From Geobacter sp. DSM 9736 (GTDB taxonomy: Bacteria > Desulfobacterota > Desulfuromonadia > Geobacterales > Geobacteraceae): a stretch of DNA of 64,000 nucleotides. Location of the stretch: positions 1-64,000 of the forward strand of contig NZ_LT896716.1 in assembly GCF_900187405.1 (NCBI RefSeq), written 5' to 3'. Each line of letters begins with the position of its first letter. Position 1 is the stretch's first letter. Shown piece by piece: positions 43,166 to 52,488 of this stretch. The notes beneath the pieces are model-generated. The model worked only from the letters and a program-made list of their open reading frames with translations. It made no database searches and was not told the DNA's origin. The position numbers and the translations under genes are program-made.

Positions 43166-44440
43166 ATGGACTATCAGGAGACCCTTGCACATATATTCAG
43201 CAGGGGGCGATTCGGCATAAAGCCCGGGCTGGAGAGGGTCCGTCTCCTCCTTCGGCGGCTCGGTGACCCCCACCAGCAGCTACGCGTAATACACATTGCC
43301 GGCACTAACGGCAAGGGCTCGACAGCAGCCTTCCTGGCTTCCATCCTCCGATGTGGCGGAGTCCGGGCAGGGCTGTTCACATCTCCCCACCTCGTCAGCT
43401 TTACTGAGCGATTCCGTATAGACGGCGCGGAAATAACCCAGGATGCGGTTGTCGCAGTCGCACAAAGGGTCCTTGAGGCGGCTCCGCCGGAAGCAACCTT
43501 CTTCGAGCTTGTAACGGCCATGGCATATCTCCACTTCGCGGAGCAGAGTGTCGAGGCGGCGGTGATCGAGGCTGGAATGGGGGGGGGAGCCGACGCCACC
43601 AACGTCGCCGACGGTGTCCTGTCAGTCATCACCCCCATCAGCATCGACCATGCTGAATATCTGGGGAATACGCTCGCTGCTATTGCCGGGGAGAAGGCGG
43701 GGATCATCAAGCCGGGGCGTCCGGTAGTAGCAGCCGCGCAGCAGCCGGAAGCGCTGGAGGTGATCGAGCGCTCCTGTCTCGCTTCGGCAAGCTCCTGCTA
43801 TCGCTTCGGCGATGATTTTGCGGCTTCCTGGGACGGCAGTTCCCTCGGTTACCGCGGTCTGTCAGCCTCCCTCCAAGGGCTGATTCCGGGGATAGGCGGG
43901 AGGTATCAGTCCGGCAATGCGGCCTGTGCGCTTGCTGCCGCAGAGATCCTCGGCGGCATCGGTTTCCCGTTGGACGAGGAGGCATTGCGTTCGGGGATTG
44001 AACATGCAAGCTGGCCGGGGCGTATGGAGCTCTTCCTTCGTGAAGGGGTCCGCGTGCTGCTGGACGGGGCACACAACCCTGCCGGCGCCGAGGCGCTTGC
44101 CGAATCCCTCACCTACATCCCCCGGCGCAGGCTCTTTTTAGTGACGGGGGTCATGGGGGACAAGGACGCTGAACTGATAGCTCCGATCCTGCCGCTTGCT
44201 TACGAAGTCTATGCAGTGGCCCCTGCTCTGGAGAGGGCGCTTCCATCGGCGGGTCTCGCTGCGCTCTGCCGCAGCCGCGGCGCCAACTGCCGCAATGCTG
44301 GAGGGGTTTCGGAGGGGCTTGACCAGGCCTGCCGCGCCGCTTCTCCGGACGATCTGGTTCTCGTCTGCGGATCCCTCTTTACCGTAGGGGAAGCCCGAGC
44401 GTCTCTCACGGGGGCAAAATTCCAGCCGATCCGGGGTTGA
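43166..44440 (+). CDS. folC: folylpolyglutamate/dihydrofolate synthase
   Basis: This 424-residue Mur-ligase-type enzyme adds glutamate to folates and dihydropteroate. The P-loop is HIAGTNGKGSTAAFLASIL. Other motifs are LFTSPHLVSFTERFRIDG, EAGMGGGADATN (normally GLGGRLDATN), ISIDHAEYLGNTLAAIAGEKAGI and LLDGAHNPAGAEAL. It is alone rather than fused. No Shine-Dalgarno site is seen before the ATG. The lptD gene follows in the same direction. Confidence 0.94.
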   Translation: MDYQETLAHIFSRGRFGIKPGLERVRLLLRRLGDPHQQLRVIHIAGTNGKGSTAAFLASILRCGGVRAGLFTSPHLVSFTERFRIDGAEITQDAVVAVAQRVLEAAPPEATFFELVTAMAYLHFAEQSVEAAVIEAGMGGGADATNVADGVLSVITPISIDHAEYLGNTLAAIAGEKAGIIKPGRPVVAAAQQPEALEVIERSCLASASSCYRFGDDFAASWDGSSLGYRGLSASLQGLIPGIGGRYQSGNAACALAAAEILGGIGFPLDEEALRSGIEHASWPGRMELFLREGVRVLLDGAHNPAGAEALAESLTYIPRRRLFLVTGVMGDKDAELIAPILPLAYEVYAVAPALERALPSAGLAALCRSRGANCRNAGGVSEGLDQACRAASPDDLVLVCGSLFTVGEARASLTGAKFQPIRG

Positions 44441-44620
44441 CTCCGGAGGCATCTGCTGGAAGTCCCTTCGCCGGGGGGCCTCTTGCGACTCCACGGCTCA
44501 CTGGTCAAACTATCAGGCTGTCCTGACAGCTCCATCTTCACCGGAGCGGGAATACGGCTTGATTCCGCCGGCCGGTTTTCCTCCGGCCGCCTTCGACAAT
44601 TACTCTCTTGGAGCCGTCTG

Positions 44621-46666
44621 GTGCGCCATGGTTTTACTCTCATACCGCTGCTGATCCTTGCTCTGGCCGGGATCGCCGCCGCGGAAGATCTCTCCGGTGC
44701 CGGACCAGTCAAGATCACCGCCGACTCCCTCTCCCACGACCGCGCCACGTCAACCTACCTGGCGGAGGGGAACGTGCGGATCGACTGGGAGGACGCGACC
44801 CTTACCGCGGACCGGGCATCCGTCGACCAGCAGAAGAACCAAGCGCTGGCGGAGGGGGGCGTGACGCTCGTGAAGGAGGGCGATGTGCTCAGGAGCGACC
44901 GTCTCGCCATCGATATCGTTACGGGAGAGGGGGAAGTGATCAACGGCGACCTCTTCGTGCCCCGGAACAATTTCCACCTCCGTGCCGGAAGACTCGCCCG
45001 GACAGGTCCGGAAGATTACCGGATGGAAAGTGGGTCCTTCACTACCTGCGACGGCGACGACCCGAGCTGGAGCTTTTCGGCCAAGCGACTCGATGTCACT
45101 CTCGAAGAGTACGCCACCGCACGGGATGCGATCTTCTACATCAAAGACTTCCCCGTCTTCTACTTCCCATATCTGATCTTTCCCGTTAAAACCGAACGGC
45201 AGTCCGGATTCCTCTTTCCCCGCATCGGAAGCTCGACCAAGAAAGGGTTTTACCTGGACCTTCCCTACTACTGGGCGATCTCTCCCAGCCAGGACGTTAC
45301 CTTCAACCTCGACCTCCAGACCAGACGCGGAGTGGGAACCGGTGCCGATTACCGCTATATCCGCAGGCAGGGGAGCGACGGCCAGGCGAGGGGGTACGGC
45401 ATATACGACACCGACCGTAGCCGCTTCCGCGGGGACCTGGAGGCGAAGCACCGGGAATTTTTCTCCGATACGCTCTACGCCAAGGGGGACATCGCTGTCG
45501 TTACCGACCGCGATTTCTACCGGGATTTTTCCACCGATACCGGAATATACAACCGGCAGCTCCTCGACTCGTCCGTTTCCCTCACCAAAACCTGGGAAAA
45601 CAGCGTGCTTGCGGGAGAAGTCCGCTATGTTCAGGATCTGGAGGCGCCCAACAACCGGCTTACCCTGCAGCGGCTTCCGTCCATCACCTATACGCTCCTT
45701 GAGCGGCAGCTCCCCGTACTCCCCCTTTCCTTCGGCCTCGATGCTTCCTTCGTCAATTTCTACCGGGAGGAAGGGGGGCAGGGGCGGCGGATCGACCTTC
45801 ATCCGGTTCTCTCCCATCGTGCTCCCATTCCCGGAGGTGCGCTGATGCTCTGGGGGGGATACAGGCAACGGCTGTACGACTCTTCGTCCGAAGGGGATGC
45901 CGGTTTTCGAAGTTCCGGTATCGCAGATGCTGGCGCTGTCGCCACTACTACCCTGGAGCGGGTGTACGAGCCCCGTTGGGGCGCTGTCGAACGGGTGAGG
46001 CATACCCTGATTCCGGAACTAGGCTACCGGTTCGTGGATAGCAAGAACCAGGAAGGACTCCCCTTCTTCGACTTCAACGACCGGGTGGTCGGGCAGAGCA
46101 TGGCGACATGGGGGATCAGCAACTTCTTCACCGGCAGGATCGGCGGAGGGGATCTTCCCGAGTACCGGGAGCTTGCCTACCTGCGGCTAAGCCAGGGGTA
46201 CGAACTGAGCGGCTCACGGCGCGACCTCCTGACGCTCACCGATCCGGCCAGGCCCTGGACGGACATCCGGATCGAATCGCGGTTCACCCCGGTGAAGCAG
46301 CTTTCCCTCTCAGCCGACAGCCGTTTCGACCCGTACCGTTTATCGTTTTCCACGGCTGCCGTAGCCGGTGAGGTAAACGACGGGGAGGGAAACATGGCCG
46401 GAATCGGCTACCGGACGGCCCGGGGAGTTGTCGAATACCTGGAGGGGAGGCTGGGGGTCGCCCTTGTAAAACCCTTACTTTTCAACTACACTGGGCGCTA
46501 CTCCTTCGACAGAGCAGGGTTTCTCGAATCGCTTTACACTGTGGAGTTCAAGCGCCAGTGCTGGAGCCTGACCTTTTCCTTCCGCGACCGCCCCGACAAC
46601 CGGGAATTCCTGGTCGGCTTCACCCTATCGGGGATAGGCGCCGTCGGTCCGGTAAAGGCATTCTGA
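44621..46666 (+). CDS. lptD: LPS-assembly protein LptD
   Basis: This is a 681-residue outer-membrane protein. A signal peptide (LIPLLILALAGIAAAED) is followed by the periplasmic beta-jellyroll (ITADSLSHDRATSTYLAEG, LTADRASVDQQKNQ) and then a long beta-barrel (YFPYLIFPVKTERQSGFLFP, LDLPYYWAISPSQDVTFN). It inserts lipopolysaccharide into the outer leaflet with LptE. GTG at 44621 follows GGAG at seven bases; the frame is open to 44483 but would add an unlikely 46-residue extension before the signal. Confidence 0.9.
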   Translation: MRHGFTLIPLLILALAGIAAAEDLSGAGPVKITADSLSHDRATSTYLAEGNVRIDWEDATLTADRASVDQQKNQALAEGGVTLVKEGDVLRSDRLAIDIVTGEGEVINGDLFVPRNNFHLRAGRLARTGPEDYRMESGSFTTCDGDDPSWSFSAKRLDVTLEEYATARDAIFYIKDFPVFYFPYLIFPVKTERQSGFLFPRIGSSTKKGFYLDLPYYWAISPSQDVTFNLDLQTRRGVGTGADYRYIRRQGSDGQARGYGIYDTDRSRFRGDLEAKHREFFSDTLYAKGDIAVVTDRDFYRDFSTDTGIYNRQLLDSSVSLTKTWENSVLAGEVRYVQDLEAPNNRLTLQRLPSITYTLLERQLPVLPLSFGLDASFVNFYREEGGQGRRIDLHPVLSHRAPIPGGALMLWGGYRQRLYDSSSEGDAGFRSSGIADAGAVATTTLERVYEPRWGAVERVRHTLIPELGYRFVDSKNQEGLPFFDFNDRVVGQSMATWGISNFFTGRIGGGDLPEYRELAYLRLSQGYELSGSRRDLLTLTDPARPWTDIRIESRFTPVKQLSLSADSRFDPYRLSFSTAAVAGEVNDGEGNMAGIGYRTARGVVEYLEGRLGVALVKPLLFNYTGRYSFDRAGFLESLYTVEFKRQCWSLTFSFRDRPDNREFLVGFTLSGIGAVGPVKAF

Positions 46667-46676
46667 TATTTTAGGA

Positions 46677-46795
46677 GGTTGTTGAAAAACAGCCATCTCG
46701 CCGCCGTCCTCGAAAGCCGCCGTGTGCGGCGTAGCACGGCTACGCCTCCGTGGGGCTTTCTGCGGGTGCGACGATATGTCTATTTTTGAACAACC
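46677..46795. repeat. 119-nt palindromic element, copy 7, between lptD and rfbB
   Basis: This is the forward orientation. The left arm is GGTTGTTGAAAAACAGCC, the right arm ends ATTTTTGAACAACC, and the core is complete. It begins about 10 bases after the lptD stop. Confidence 0.92.
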
Positions 46796-46832
46796 TTGAT
46801 TTTCAACAGCTATTTCATATTGAGGAGCGTCC

Positions 46833-47915
46833 ATGACCGACACCTTTACTCCGAGAGCCCTGCTGGTCACCGGTGGCGCCGGCTTTATCGGGTCCAACTT
46901 CATTCACAGCTTCATGGCGGGCAACCCCGGATGCCGCGTGGTCAATCTCGACGTACTTACCTATGCCGGAAACCTGAAGAACCTGGCGGGGGTTGAGAAG
47001 GATCCCTCCTACCGCTTCGTTCGGGGGGATATCTGCGATGCTTCCCTCGTCGCCAGTATCCTCGCCGAGGAGAATATCGACGCCGTCGTCCACTTCGCTG
47101 CCGAATCCCACGTCGACAGGTCCATCACCGGCCCCGAGATCTTCGTGAGAACCAACGTGCTGGGCACCCAGGTGCTTCTGGAGGAGAGCCGGAAACATCG
47201 GGATGCGCGCGGAGGCGAACCGTTCCGCTATCTCCAGGTTTCCACCGACGAGGTGTACGGCAGCCTCGGCCCGACCGGCTTCTTCACGGAAGAGACCCCG
47301 CTTGCCGCAAATTCTCCCTACTCCGCCAGCAAGGCGGGGGGAGACCTGCTCGTCCGGGCATATCACGAAACCTACGGATTCCCGGCGCTCACTACCCGCT
47401 GCTCGAACAACTACGGACCCTTTCATTTCCCGGAAAAGCTGATACCATTGATGATTCATAACATACTTGCGCGGCGCCCGCTTCCCGTCTACGGCGACGG
47501 ACTCAACGTTCGTGACTGGCTCCACGTGCAAGACCACGCCAGAGCGGTGGAAACGGTCCTCAAAAAGGGCAAACCGGGGGAAGTCTACAATATCGGCGGC
47601 CACAACGAGTGGAAGAACATCGATATCGTCAATCTGGTCTGCGATCTCCTGGACCAGCGACTGGGCCGGGGGGCCGGGGAGAGCCGTTCCCTCATCACCT
47701 TCGTAAAGGACCGGCCCGGGCATGACCGCCGCTATGCCATCGATGCGGGAAAGATCAAGCGCGAACTGGGATGGGAGCCCGCGTACACCTTCGAGCAGGG
47801 AATAGCCGAGACAATCGACTGGTACCTGGCGAACCAGGAGTGGGTGGCGGAAGTGACCTCTGGCGCCTACCGTGACTACTACGACCGCCAGTACGGCGAG
47901 CGGGGTGAAGCATGA
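46833..47915 (+). CDS. rfbB: dTDP-glucose 4,6-dehydratase
   Basis: This 360-residue extended short-chain dehydrogenase forms dTDP-4-keto-6-deoxyglucose. The NAD site is LLVTGGAGFIGSNFIHSF. FAAESHVDRSI, STDEVYG, the YSASKAGGDLL Tyr-Lys pair, and RCSNNYGPFHFPEKLIPL are all present. It is coupled to rfbD by a four-base overlap. The gene that would supply dTDP-glucose (rfbA) is not in view. Confidence 0.96.
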   Translation: MTDTFTPRALLVTGGAGFIGSNFIHSFMAGNPGCRVVNLDVLTYAGNLKNLAGVEKDPSYRFVRGDICDASLVASILAEENIDAVVHFAAESHVDRSITGPEIFVRTNVLGTQVLLEESRKHRDARGGEPFRYLQVSTDEVYGSLGPTGFFTEETPLAANSPYSASKAGGDLLVRAYHETYGFPALTTRCSNNYGPFHFPEKLIPLMIHNILARRPLPVYGDGLNVRDWLHVQDHARAVETVLKKGKPGEVYNIGGHNEWKNIDIVNLVCDLLDQRLGRGAGESRSLITFVKDRPGHDRRYAIDAGKIKRELGWEPAYTFEQGIAETIDWYLANQEWVAEVTSGAYRDYYDRQYGERGEA

Positions 47916-48757
47916 TACTCGTCGTCGGAGCGAACGGAATGCTGGGACGGGACCTCATGCGGGTATTCCAGGGTGAGGCGCGCGGGTTGGATATCGATGA
48001 AATCGACATCACCTCCCCTGAATCGGTGCGGCGGGTAATTCTTACGGTGAAGCCCCGGGTCATCATCAATGCAGCCGCCTACACCGACGTTGACGGCTGC
48101 GAGAGCGAGCGGGACCGTGCAGTGGAGGTGAATGGCGAAGGGGTTGCCTATCTTTCGATGGCTGCCGGGGAAGCCGGCGCCAAGCTCGTGCAGGTGAGCA
48201 CAGACTACGTCTTTGACGGCGGAAAAGGAACTCCCTACATCGAAGAGGACATTCCCAGGCCCATCAGCGTCTACGGTGAATCGAAGCTGGCGGGAGAGCT
48301 AAACGCGCAGCTCGCCCCCGAGTGGCTCGTGGTGCGGACTCAGTGGCTCTACGGTGTTCACGGCAAGAACTTCGTGGAGACCATGCTGCGAATTGCCTCC
48401 GAGAAGAAGGAGGTTTCGGTGGTGGACGACCAGATCGGTTCCCCCACATGGACCAAGGACCTTGCGCGTGCCATCGGAGCGCTTGTTGCCAAAGGATGTC
48501 ACGGCATCTACCATGCAACCAATTCCGGGACCTGTTCGTGGAACGAGTTCGCCAGGGCGATTTTCGAGGAAGCTGGAGTCCCCATGACCGTGAACTCAAT
48601 GAGCACGAAGGAGCTGAACCGCCCCGCCCCAAGGCCTCTCTTCTCGGTGCTCGACAACGGCAAGCTCATCCGGGACACCGGGTTCGAGCCGCAGCCGTGG
48701 CGGGATGCATTGCGCTGCTACCTTCAGGAGAGGAAGGACCTTTGGGCACATCTTTAA
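47912..48757 (+). CDS. rfbD: dTDP-4-dehydrorhamnose reductase
   Basis: This 281-residue enzyme makes dTDP-rhamnose for surface polysaccharide. The N-terminal Rossmann loop is VVGANGMLGRDLM. NAAAYTDVDGCE, QVSTDYVFDG, YGESKLAGE and RTQWLYGVHGKNFV are the family blocks. It starts inside the rfbB stop. The epimerase rfbC is absent from the neighbourhood; a cupin protein follows, but that belongs to the mannose-6-phosphate isomerase type. Confidence 0.95.
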   Translation: MILVVGANGMLGRDLMRVFQGEARGLDIDEIDITSPESVRRVILTVKPRVIINAAAYTDVDGCESERDRAVEVNGEGVAYLSMAAGEAGAKLVQVSTDYVFDGGKGTPYIEEDIPRPISVYGESKLAGELNAQLAPEWLVVRTQWLYGVHGKNFVETMLRIASEKKEVSVVDDQIGSPTWTKDLARAIGALVAKGCHGIYHATNSGTCSWNEFARAIFEEAGVPMTVNSMSTKELNRPAPRPLFSVLDNGKLIRDTGFEPQPWRDALRCYLQERKDLWAHL

Positions 48758-48772
48758 TAGTTGAAAAACTCA

Positions 48773-48910
48773 GGTTGTTCAAAAACAGTCAGATCGTCAC
48801 ACCCGCAGAAAACCGCACGGAGGCGTAGTACCCTCTGGGGCATGAACAGCGCTACGCCGCACACGGCGGCTTTCGAGGACGGCGGCGAGATGAATGTTTT
48901 TTCAACAACG
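48773..48910. repeat. palindromic element, copy 8, with apex insertion
   Basis: This is the reverse orientation with arms GGTTGTTCAAAAACAGTC and GTTTTTTCAACAACG. The apex between GGCGTAG and CGCTACGCC carries TACCCTCTGGGGCAT, the reverse complement of the insertion in copy 3 with one base changed. GTTGAAAAAC precedes it, as at copy 1. Confidence 0.9.
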
Positions 48911-48927
48911 AATCGAGGAGGCACATC

Positions 48928-49332
48928 ATGGAACGGGGTGAGCGGCCCTGGGGAACGTACACCGTTCTCGAGGAGAACAAGAACTACAAGATCAAGCGGA
49001 TCGAAGTGCATCCGGGGCAGCGGCTGTCGCTGCAGATGCATCATCACAGGAGCGAGCACTGGATTGTTGTCTCCGGTACTGCCAAGGTTACCTGTGGCGA
49101 CAGGGAAGCGATCTACAATATCAACGAATCGACGTTCATTCCCATGGGCACAACTCACAGGCTTGAAAATCCCGGGGTCATCCCACTCATCATCATAGAG
49201 GTGCAGAGCGGGGAATATCTTGGTGAGGACGATATCGTGCGCATAGATGACGACTACCAGCGCTGCAGTCCGAAGCCACTTGCTCTCCCCCTTCCCGAGG
49301 AAGGTTCCACCCTCGCAATCGCTGCCGAGTAG
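48928..49332 (+). CDS. cupin-type mannose-6-phosphate isomerase domain protein
   Basis: This 134-residue cupin is RPWGTYTVLEENKNYKIKRI, RLSLQMHHHRSEHWIVVSG, then IPMGTTHRLENPG, the C-terminal isomerase domain found in bifunctional ManC/AlgA. The metal ligands are the His cluster HHHRSEH and His in THRLEN. It links fructose-6-phosphate and mannose-6-phosphate. It is a stand-alone gene here; the matching pyrophosphorylase lies 2 kb away at 51306. GAGGAGG precedes the ATG. Confidence 0.87.
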   Translation: MERGERPWGTYTVLEENKNYKIKRIEVHPGQRLSLQMHHHRSEHWIVVSGTAKVTCGDREAIYNINESTFIPMGTTHRLENPGVIPLIIIEVQSGEYLGEDDIVRIDDDYQRCSPKPLALPLPEEGSTLAIAAE

Positions 49333-49578
49333 CCACCTTTCCACGTTACCCAGCCGGGGAGTGCCTCCGGGGCACCCGGCTGGGATCGTCCTCCATCCAC
49401 CACGTTTATCCTCCCGCAATGACCTTCCGCCTCCTTCAACCTTTGTGACCGCTCCGCTCTCTGCCGAAGAAGCACCGGCTGACATCCTTCAGCGGCATGC
49501 TACAATTTCTATAACCCGGGCACGTCATGAATGAGACTTCGGGCGGCTGGACCAAACCATCTGCAGCAAGGGGGGAAT

Positions 49579-50310
49579 ATGGCCGGCAACAACAATCCTG
49601 TAGTGAAGGAGATCAGGGCAGCCCTGGAGCGGGAGTCGCGGGTAAATCCCCACCGTAACCCCATAAACATCACTTTCGAAGGGGGAGCCGTCATTCTGGA
49701 AGGGGAGGTGGAGAGCATAATCGCCAAGAAGATGGCTCTCCACGTAACTGCTGCGGTCAGAGGGGTCGAAGGTATCGTCGACCGGCTGCGGCTGGCTCAG
49801 GCGGAGCCGATGGAGGATGGAGCAATCAGGGATCATGTCTGTGATTCCTTCATGCAGGACCTGGCGTTGCGCGAATACACGGTCCGAACCCTGGTCAAGG
49901 AGGCATGGGAAGTGCGCCGGGATGTGTCGAGAGCGGGGGGCGTCCTGGAGGTAGAGGTAACCGGCGGCGTCGTCATACTCAACGGCAGGGCCGGAAGCAT
50001 TTCTCACAAGAGGCTCGCAGGGGTGCTGGCGTGGTGGGTGCCCGGGGTTCGTGACGTTATCAACAGTCTGGAGTTGGACCCTCCCATGGCAGACAACGAC
50101 TATGAACTGGCCGATGCGGTACTGCTCGTGCTGGGCAAGGACCCCTTCGTGGACGCTTCTCACATCCGGGTCGGATGCAAGGATTATGTGGTGACCCTGG
50201 ACGGCATAGTGAAGCGTCCGAGGGAGCGTGACATGGCCGAGGCCGACGCCTGGTACGTATTTCAGGTAAACAATGTGGTCAATCGCATACAGGTTGTCGA
50301 GGGGGGGTAG
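49579..50310 (+). CDS. triple BON-domain protein
   Basis: This 243-residue protein has three BON domains: about 10-75 (GGAVILEGEVESIIAKKMA), 80-150 (TGGVVILNGRAGSISHKRLA) and 160-243 (KDYVVTLDGIVKRPRERDMA). There is no signal peptide, so unlike OsmY-type relatives it probably stays in the cytoplasm. BON domains bind phospholipid or other surfaces; the role here is unknown. The ATG at 49579 follows GGGGG. Confidence 0.85.
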   Translation: MAGNNNPVVKEIRAALERESRVNPHRNPINITFEGGAVILEGEVESIIAKKMALHVTAAVRGVEGIVDRLRLAQAEPMEDGAIRDHVCDSFMQDLALREYTVRTLVKEAWEVRRDVSRAGGVLEVEVTGGVVILNGRAGSISHKRLAGVLAWWVPGVRDVINSLELDPPMADNDYELADAVLLVLGKDPFVDASHIRVGCKDYVVTLDGIVKRPRERDMAEADAWYVFQVNNVVNRIQVVEGG

Positions 50311-50394
50311 CGCATGGCGCGGATTTTTGCCTCTCTATCGAAGAAAAAACGAAGCAGATGAAGTGCATCAACTGAGCTATAAGAGGTGACTGCA

Positions 50395-51156
50395 ATGCGT
50401 GGAGGAAACGACCAGGTTCGCCGGGAGCAGAGGGCGGCGAGAACTGCCCTTGCGGGTCTTGCCCTTGCTATCGTCTCCCTGCTCACAGGTATTTCAGCCG
50501 GGACAGGAAGCCGACTGGGCCTGTGGCATTTCCGTACCGGGTTCACTATCCTCCACTGGTCGGTCTGGCTTGGTGTACTCTCCTCAATCGTTGCCGTTGC
50601 GGGCGCAATTCTCTGCGGAAAGCTGCGGCTTCTGCGGGGGGTTGTAGTTTCCGTTGCCGGACTCGTTCTGGGAGCTATCGTCATTGCTGTCCCGGTAAAG
50701 TGGCGCATGAAGGCGACCAGCGTTCCCCCCATTCACGATATCACCACCGATGTCGTGCGCCCCCCCGCGTTCGTGGCGATTCTGCCACTGCGCGAGCAGG
50801 CCTCCAATCCTCCGGAGTACGGGGGGCTTCGGGTGGCGGAGCAGCAACAGAGGGGCTACCCCGACATCAAAACACTGATAGTCGAACTTTCACCGGACCA
50901 GGCATTTCAGCGGGCGCTGGAGACAGCCCGGAAAATGGGATGGCGGATAGTGGCAACGGTTCCGGCAGAAGGAAGGATCGAAGCAACCGACACCACCTTC
51001 TGGTTCGGCTTCATCGACGATATGGTTATCCGGATCACCCCGGCGGGGTACCGGTCCCTCGTGGACATACGCTCGGTATCCCGGGTCGGCAGGAGCGATG
51101 CCGGCACCAATGCCGACCGGATACGGCAGTTCCTCCAAAAGCTGAAGACCGGCTAG
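50395..51156 (+). CDS. membrane protein with DUF1499 domain
   Basis: This 253-residue protein has three membrane helices (about 20-110) followed by a soluble DUF1499 domain: IKTLIVELSPDQAFQRALETA, MGWRIVATVPAEGRIEATD and RSVSRVGRSDAGTNADRIRQF. The function is unknown. ATG at 50395 follows AGAGGTG; a GTG nine bases earlier is possible. It stands between the two halves of the GDP-mannose pathway. Confidence 0.82.
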   Translation: MRGGNDQVRREQRAARTALAGLALAIVSLLTGISAGTGSRLGLWHFRTGFTILHWSVWLGVLSSIVAVAGAILCGKLRLLRGVVVSVAGLVLGAIVIAVPVKWRMKATSVPPIHDITTDVVRPPAFVAILPLREQASNPPEYGGLRVAEQQQRGYPDIKTLIVELSPDQAFQRALETARKMGWRIVATVPAEGRIEATDTTFWFGFIDDMVIRITPAGYRSLVDIRSVSRVGRSDAGTNADRIRQFLQKLKTG

Positions 51157-51305
51157 CCCCGCCGCAACTTCCGCAGCTGTCCGCTGTGCCTTCCGGTTGC
51201 CGTGTGTGGAAGTGCTGTGCTATAACCGTAGTCTCGAACACGTTTGGATGGAAATGGCTGCGTCTCCGTCATCCCTTTAATTTATATTTTTTCCTAGGAG
51301 GGTTC

Positions 51306-52382
51306 ATGTACATCGTCATCCTTGCCGGCGGTTCCGGCACGAGGTTCTGGCCGCTGTCCCGGAAGAAGCACCCGAAACAGCTCATGTCCGTCTTCGGCGG
51401 CAAATCGATGCTTCAGCGGACGGTCGAGCGTGTGCTACCTCTTGATCCGAAGCGCATACTGGTTGTCACCAACGCGCTCCAGGCACGGGAGACCGCGGCG
51501 CAGCTGGAAGGGGTGCACGGCGTGCCGGTGGACATAATAGAGGAGCCGGTTGGGCGGAACACCGCTCCGGCTATCGGGCTTGCCGCGGCCATCATCGGTC
51601 GGCACGACACGGAAGCCGTCATGGTGGTCCTCCCCGCCGATCACTACATCCTGGACGAGGATAAATTTCGAGCGACCATTGCGCGAGCGCGAGGCACGGC
51701 GCTCAACGGCTATCTCGTCACTCTAGGCATCACCCCCGACCGCCCCGAGACCGGATACGGCTACATCGAGGCCGACAGGAAGCTGCGGGGGGAGGGGCCC
51801 TACCCTGTGGTCCGTTTCGTCGAAAAGCCGAATCTCGACCGGGCGCTGCAGTTCCTCGAAGCCGGCAACTTCTACTGGAACAGCGGCATGTTCATCTGGC
51901 AGGTGAAGGTGATTCTGGAAGAGATCGAGCGGCACATGCCCGACCTTCATGCCGCCCTCGCCAAACTCGATTTTTCCAGGGACGTGTGGGAACTGGCCGA
52001 CCTGAAGCCCCAGATCGAAGCGATCTACCCGGATATCAGGAGCGAGTCCATCGACTACGGCGTGATGGAGAAGGCACAGGAGGTCGAGGTGATTCCGGCC
52101 GATTTCGGCTGGAGCGACGTGGGGAGCTGGCGCGCGCTTCCTGAGGTGATCGAGCCGGGTGAAACCGGGAATGTCGTCATCAACGCCGCGGGGGAGGTTT
52201 CCGTGGACTCCCGCAACTGCCTTGCCTATGGCGGAGGAAAGCTGGTCGCCTTCGTGGGTGTCGAGGATCTGGTTGTTGTCGACACGGACGATGCCGTGAT
52301 GGTATGCCACGCCGAGCGGGCTCAGGACGTCAAGAAGGTGGTGGAGGAACTGGAGCGCCGCGGGAAGTCCGAGTACCTGTAG
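51306..52382 (+). CDS. manC: mannose-1-phosphate guanylyltransferase
   Basis: This 358-residue nucleotidyltransferase makes GDP-mannose. Motifs are VILAGGSGTRFWPLSRKKHPKQ, EEPVGRNTAPAIGLAA, LPADHYI, ETGYGYIE, FVEKP and NSGMFIW. It lacks the C-terminal cupin isomerase domain of ManC/AlgA; that domain is encoded separately at 48928. AGGAGGGTTC before the ATG sets the start. Confidence 0.92.
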   Translation: MYIVILAGGSGTRFWPLSRKKHPKQLMSVFGGKSMLQRTVERVLPLDPKRILVVTNALQARETAAQLEGVHGVPVDIIEEPVGRNTAPAIGLAAAIIGRHDTEAVMVVLPADHYILDEDKFRATIARARGTALNGYLVTLGITPDRPETGYGYIEADRKLRGEGPYPVVRFVEKPNLDRALQFLEAGNFYWNSGMFIWQVKVILEEIERHMPDLHAALAKLDFSRDVWELADLKPQIEAIYPDIRSESIDYGVMEKAQEVEVIPADFGWSDVGSWRALPEVIEPGETGNVVINAAGEVSVDSRNCLAYGGGKLVAFVGVEDLVVVDTDDAVMVCHAERAQDVKKVVEELERRGKSEYL

Positions 52383-52488
52383 CGCCATCAGCCTGGATGA
52401 ACAGATGCAGGCTCGACCTGCTTCTTACAGATCTCAGTTCGTTTCAACAGTATTGGCCTGCCGACCAGGCTCAGGAGTATTTTTAAAA

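Noticed and set aside
44483-44620. Longer LptD starting at 44483
   Set aside because: It would place 46 unrelated residues before a good signal peptide; GTG at 44621 has a well-placed GGAG.
50523-52382. A single 619-residue protein spanning the DUF1499 gene and manC
   Set aside because: The ManC family N terminus begins at 51306 behind a strong ribosome site, and the upstream part of the frame overlaps the DUF1499 gene out of frame.
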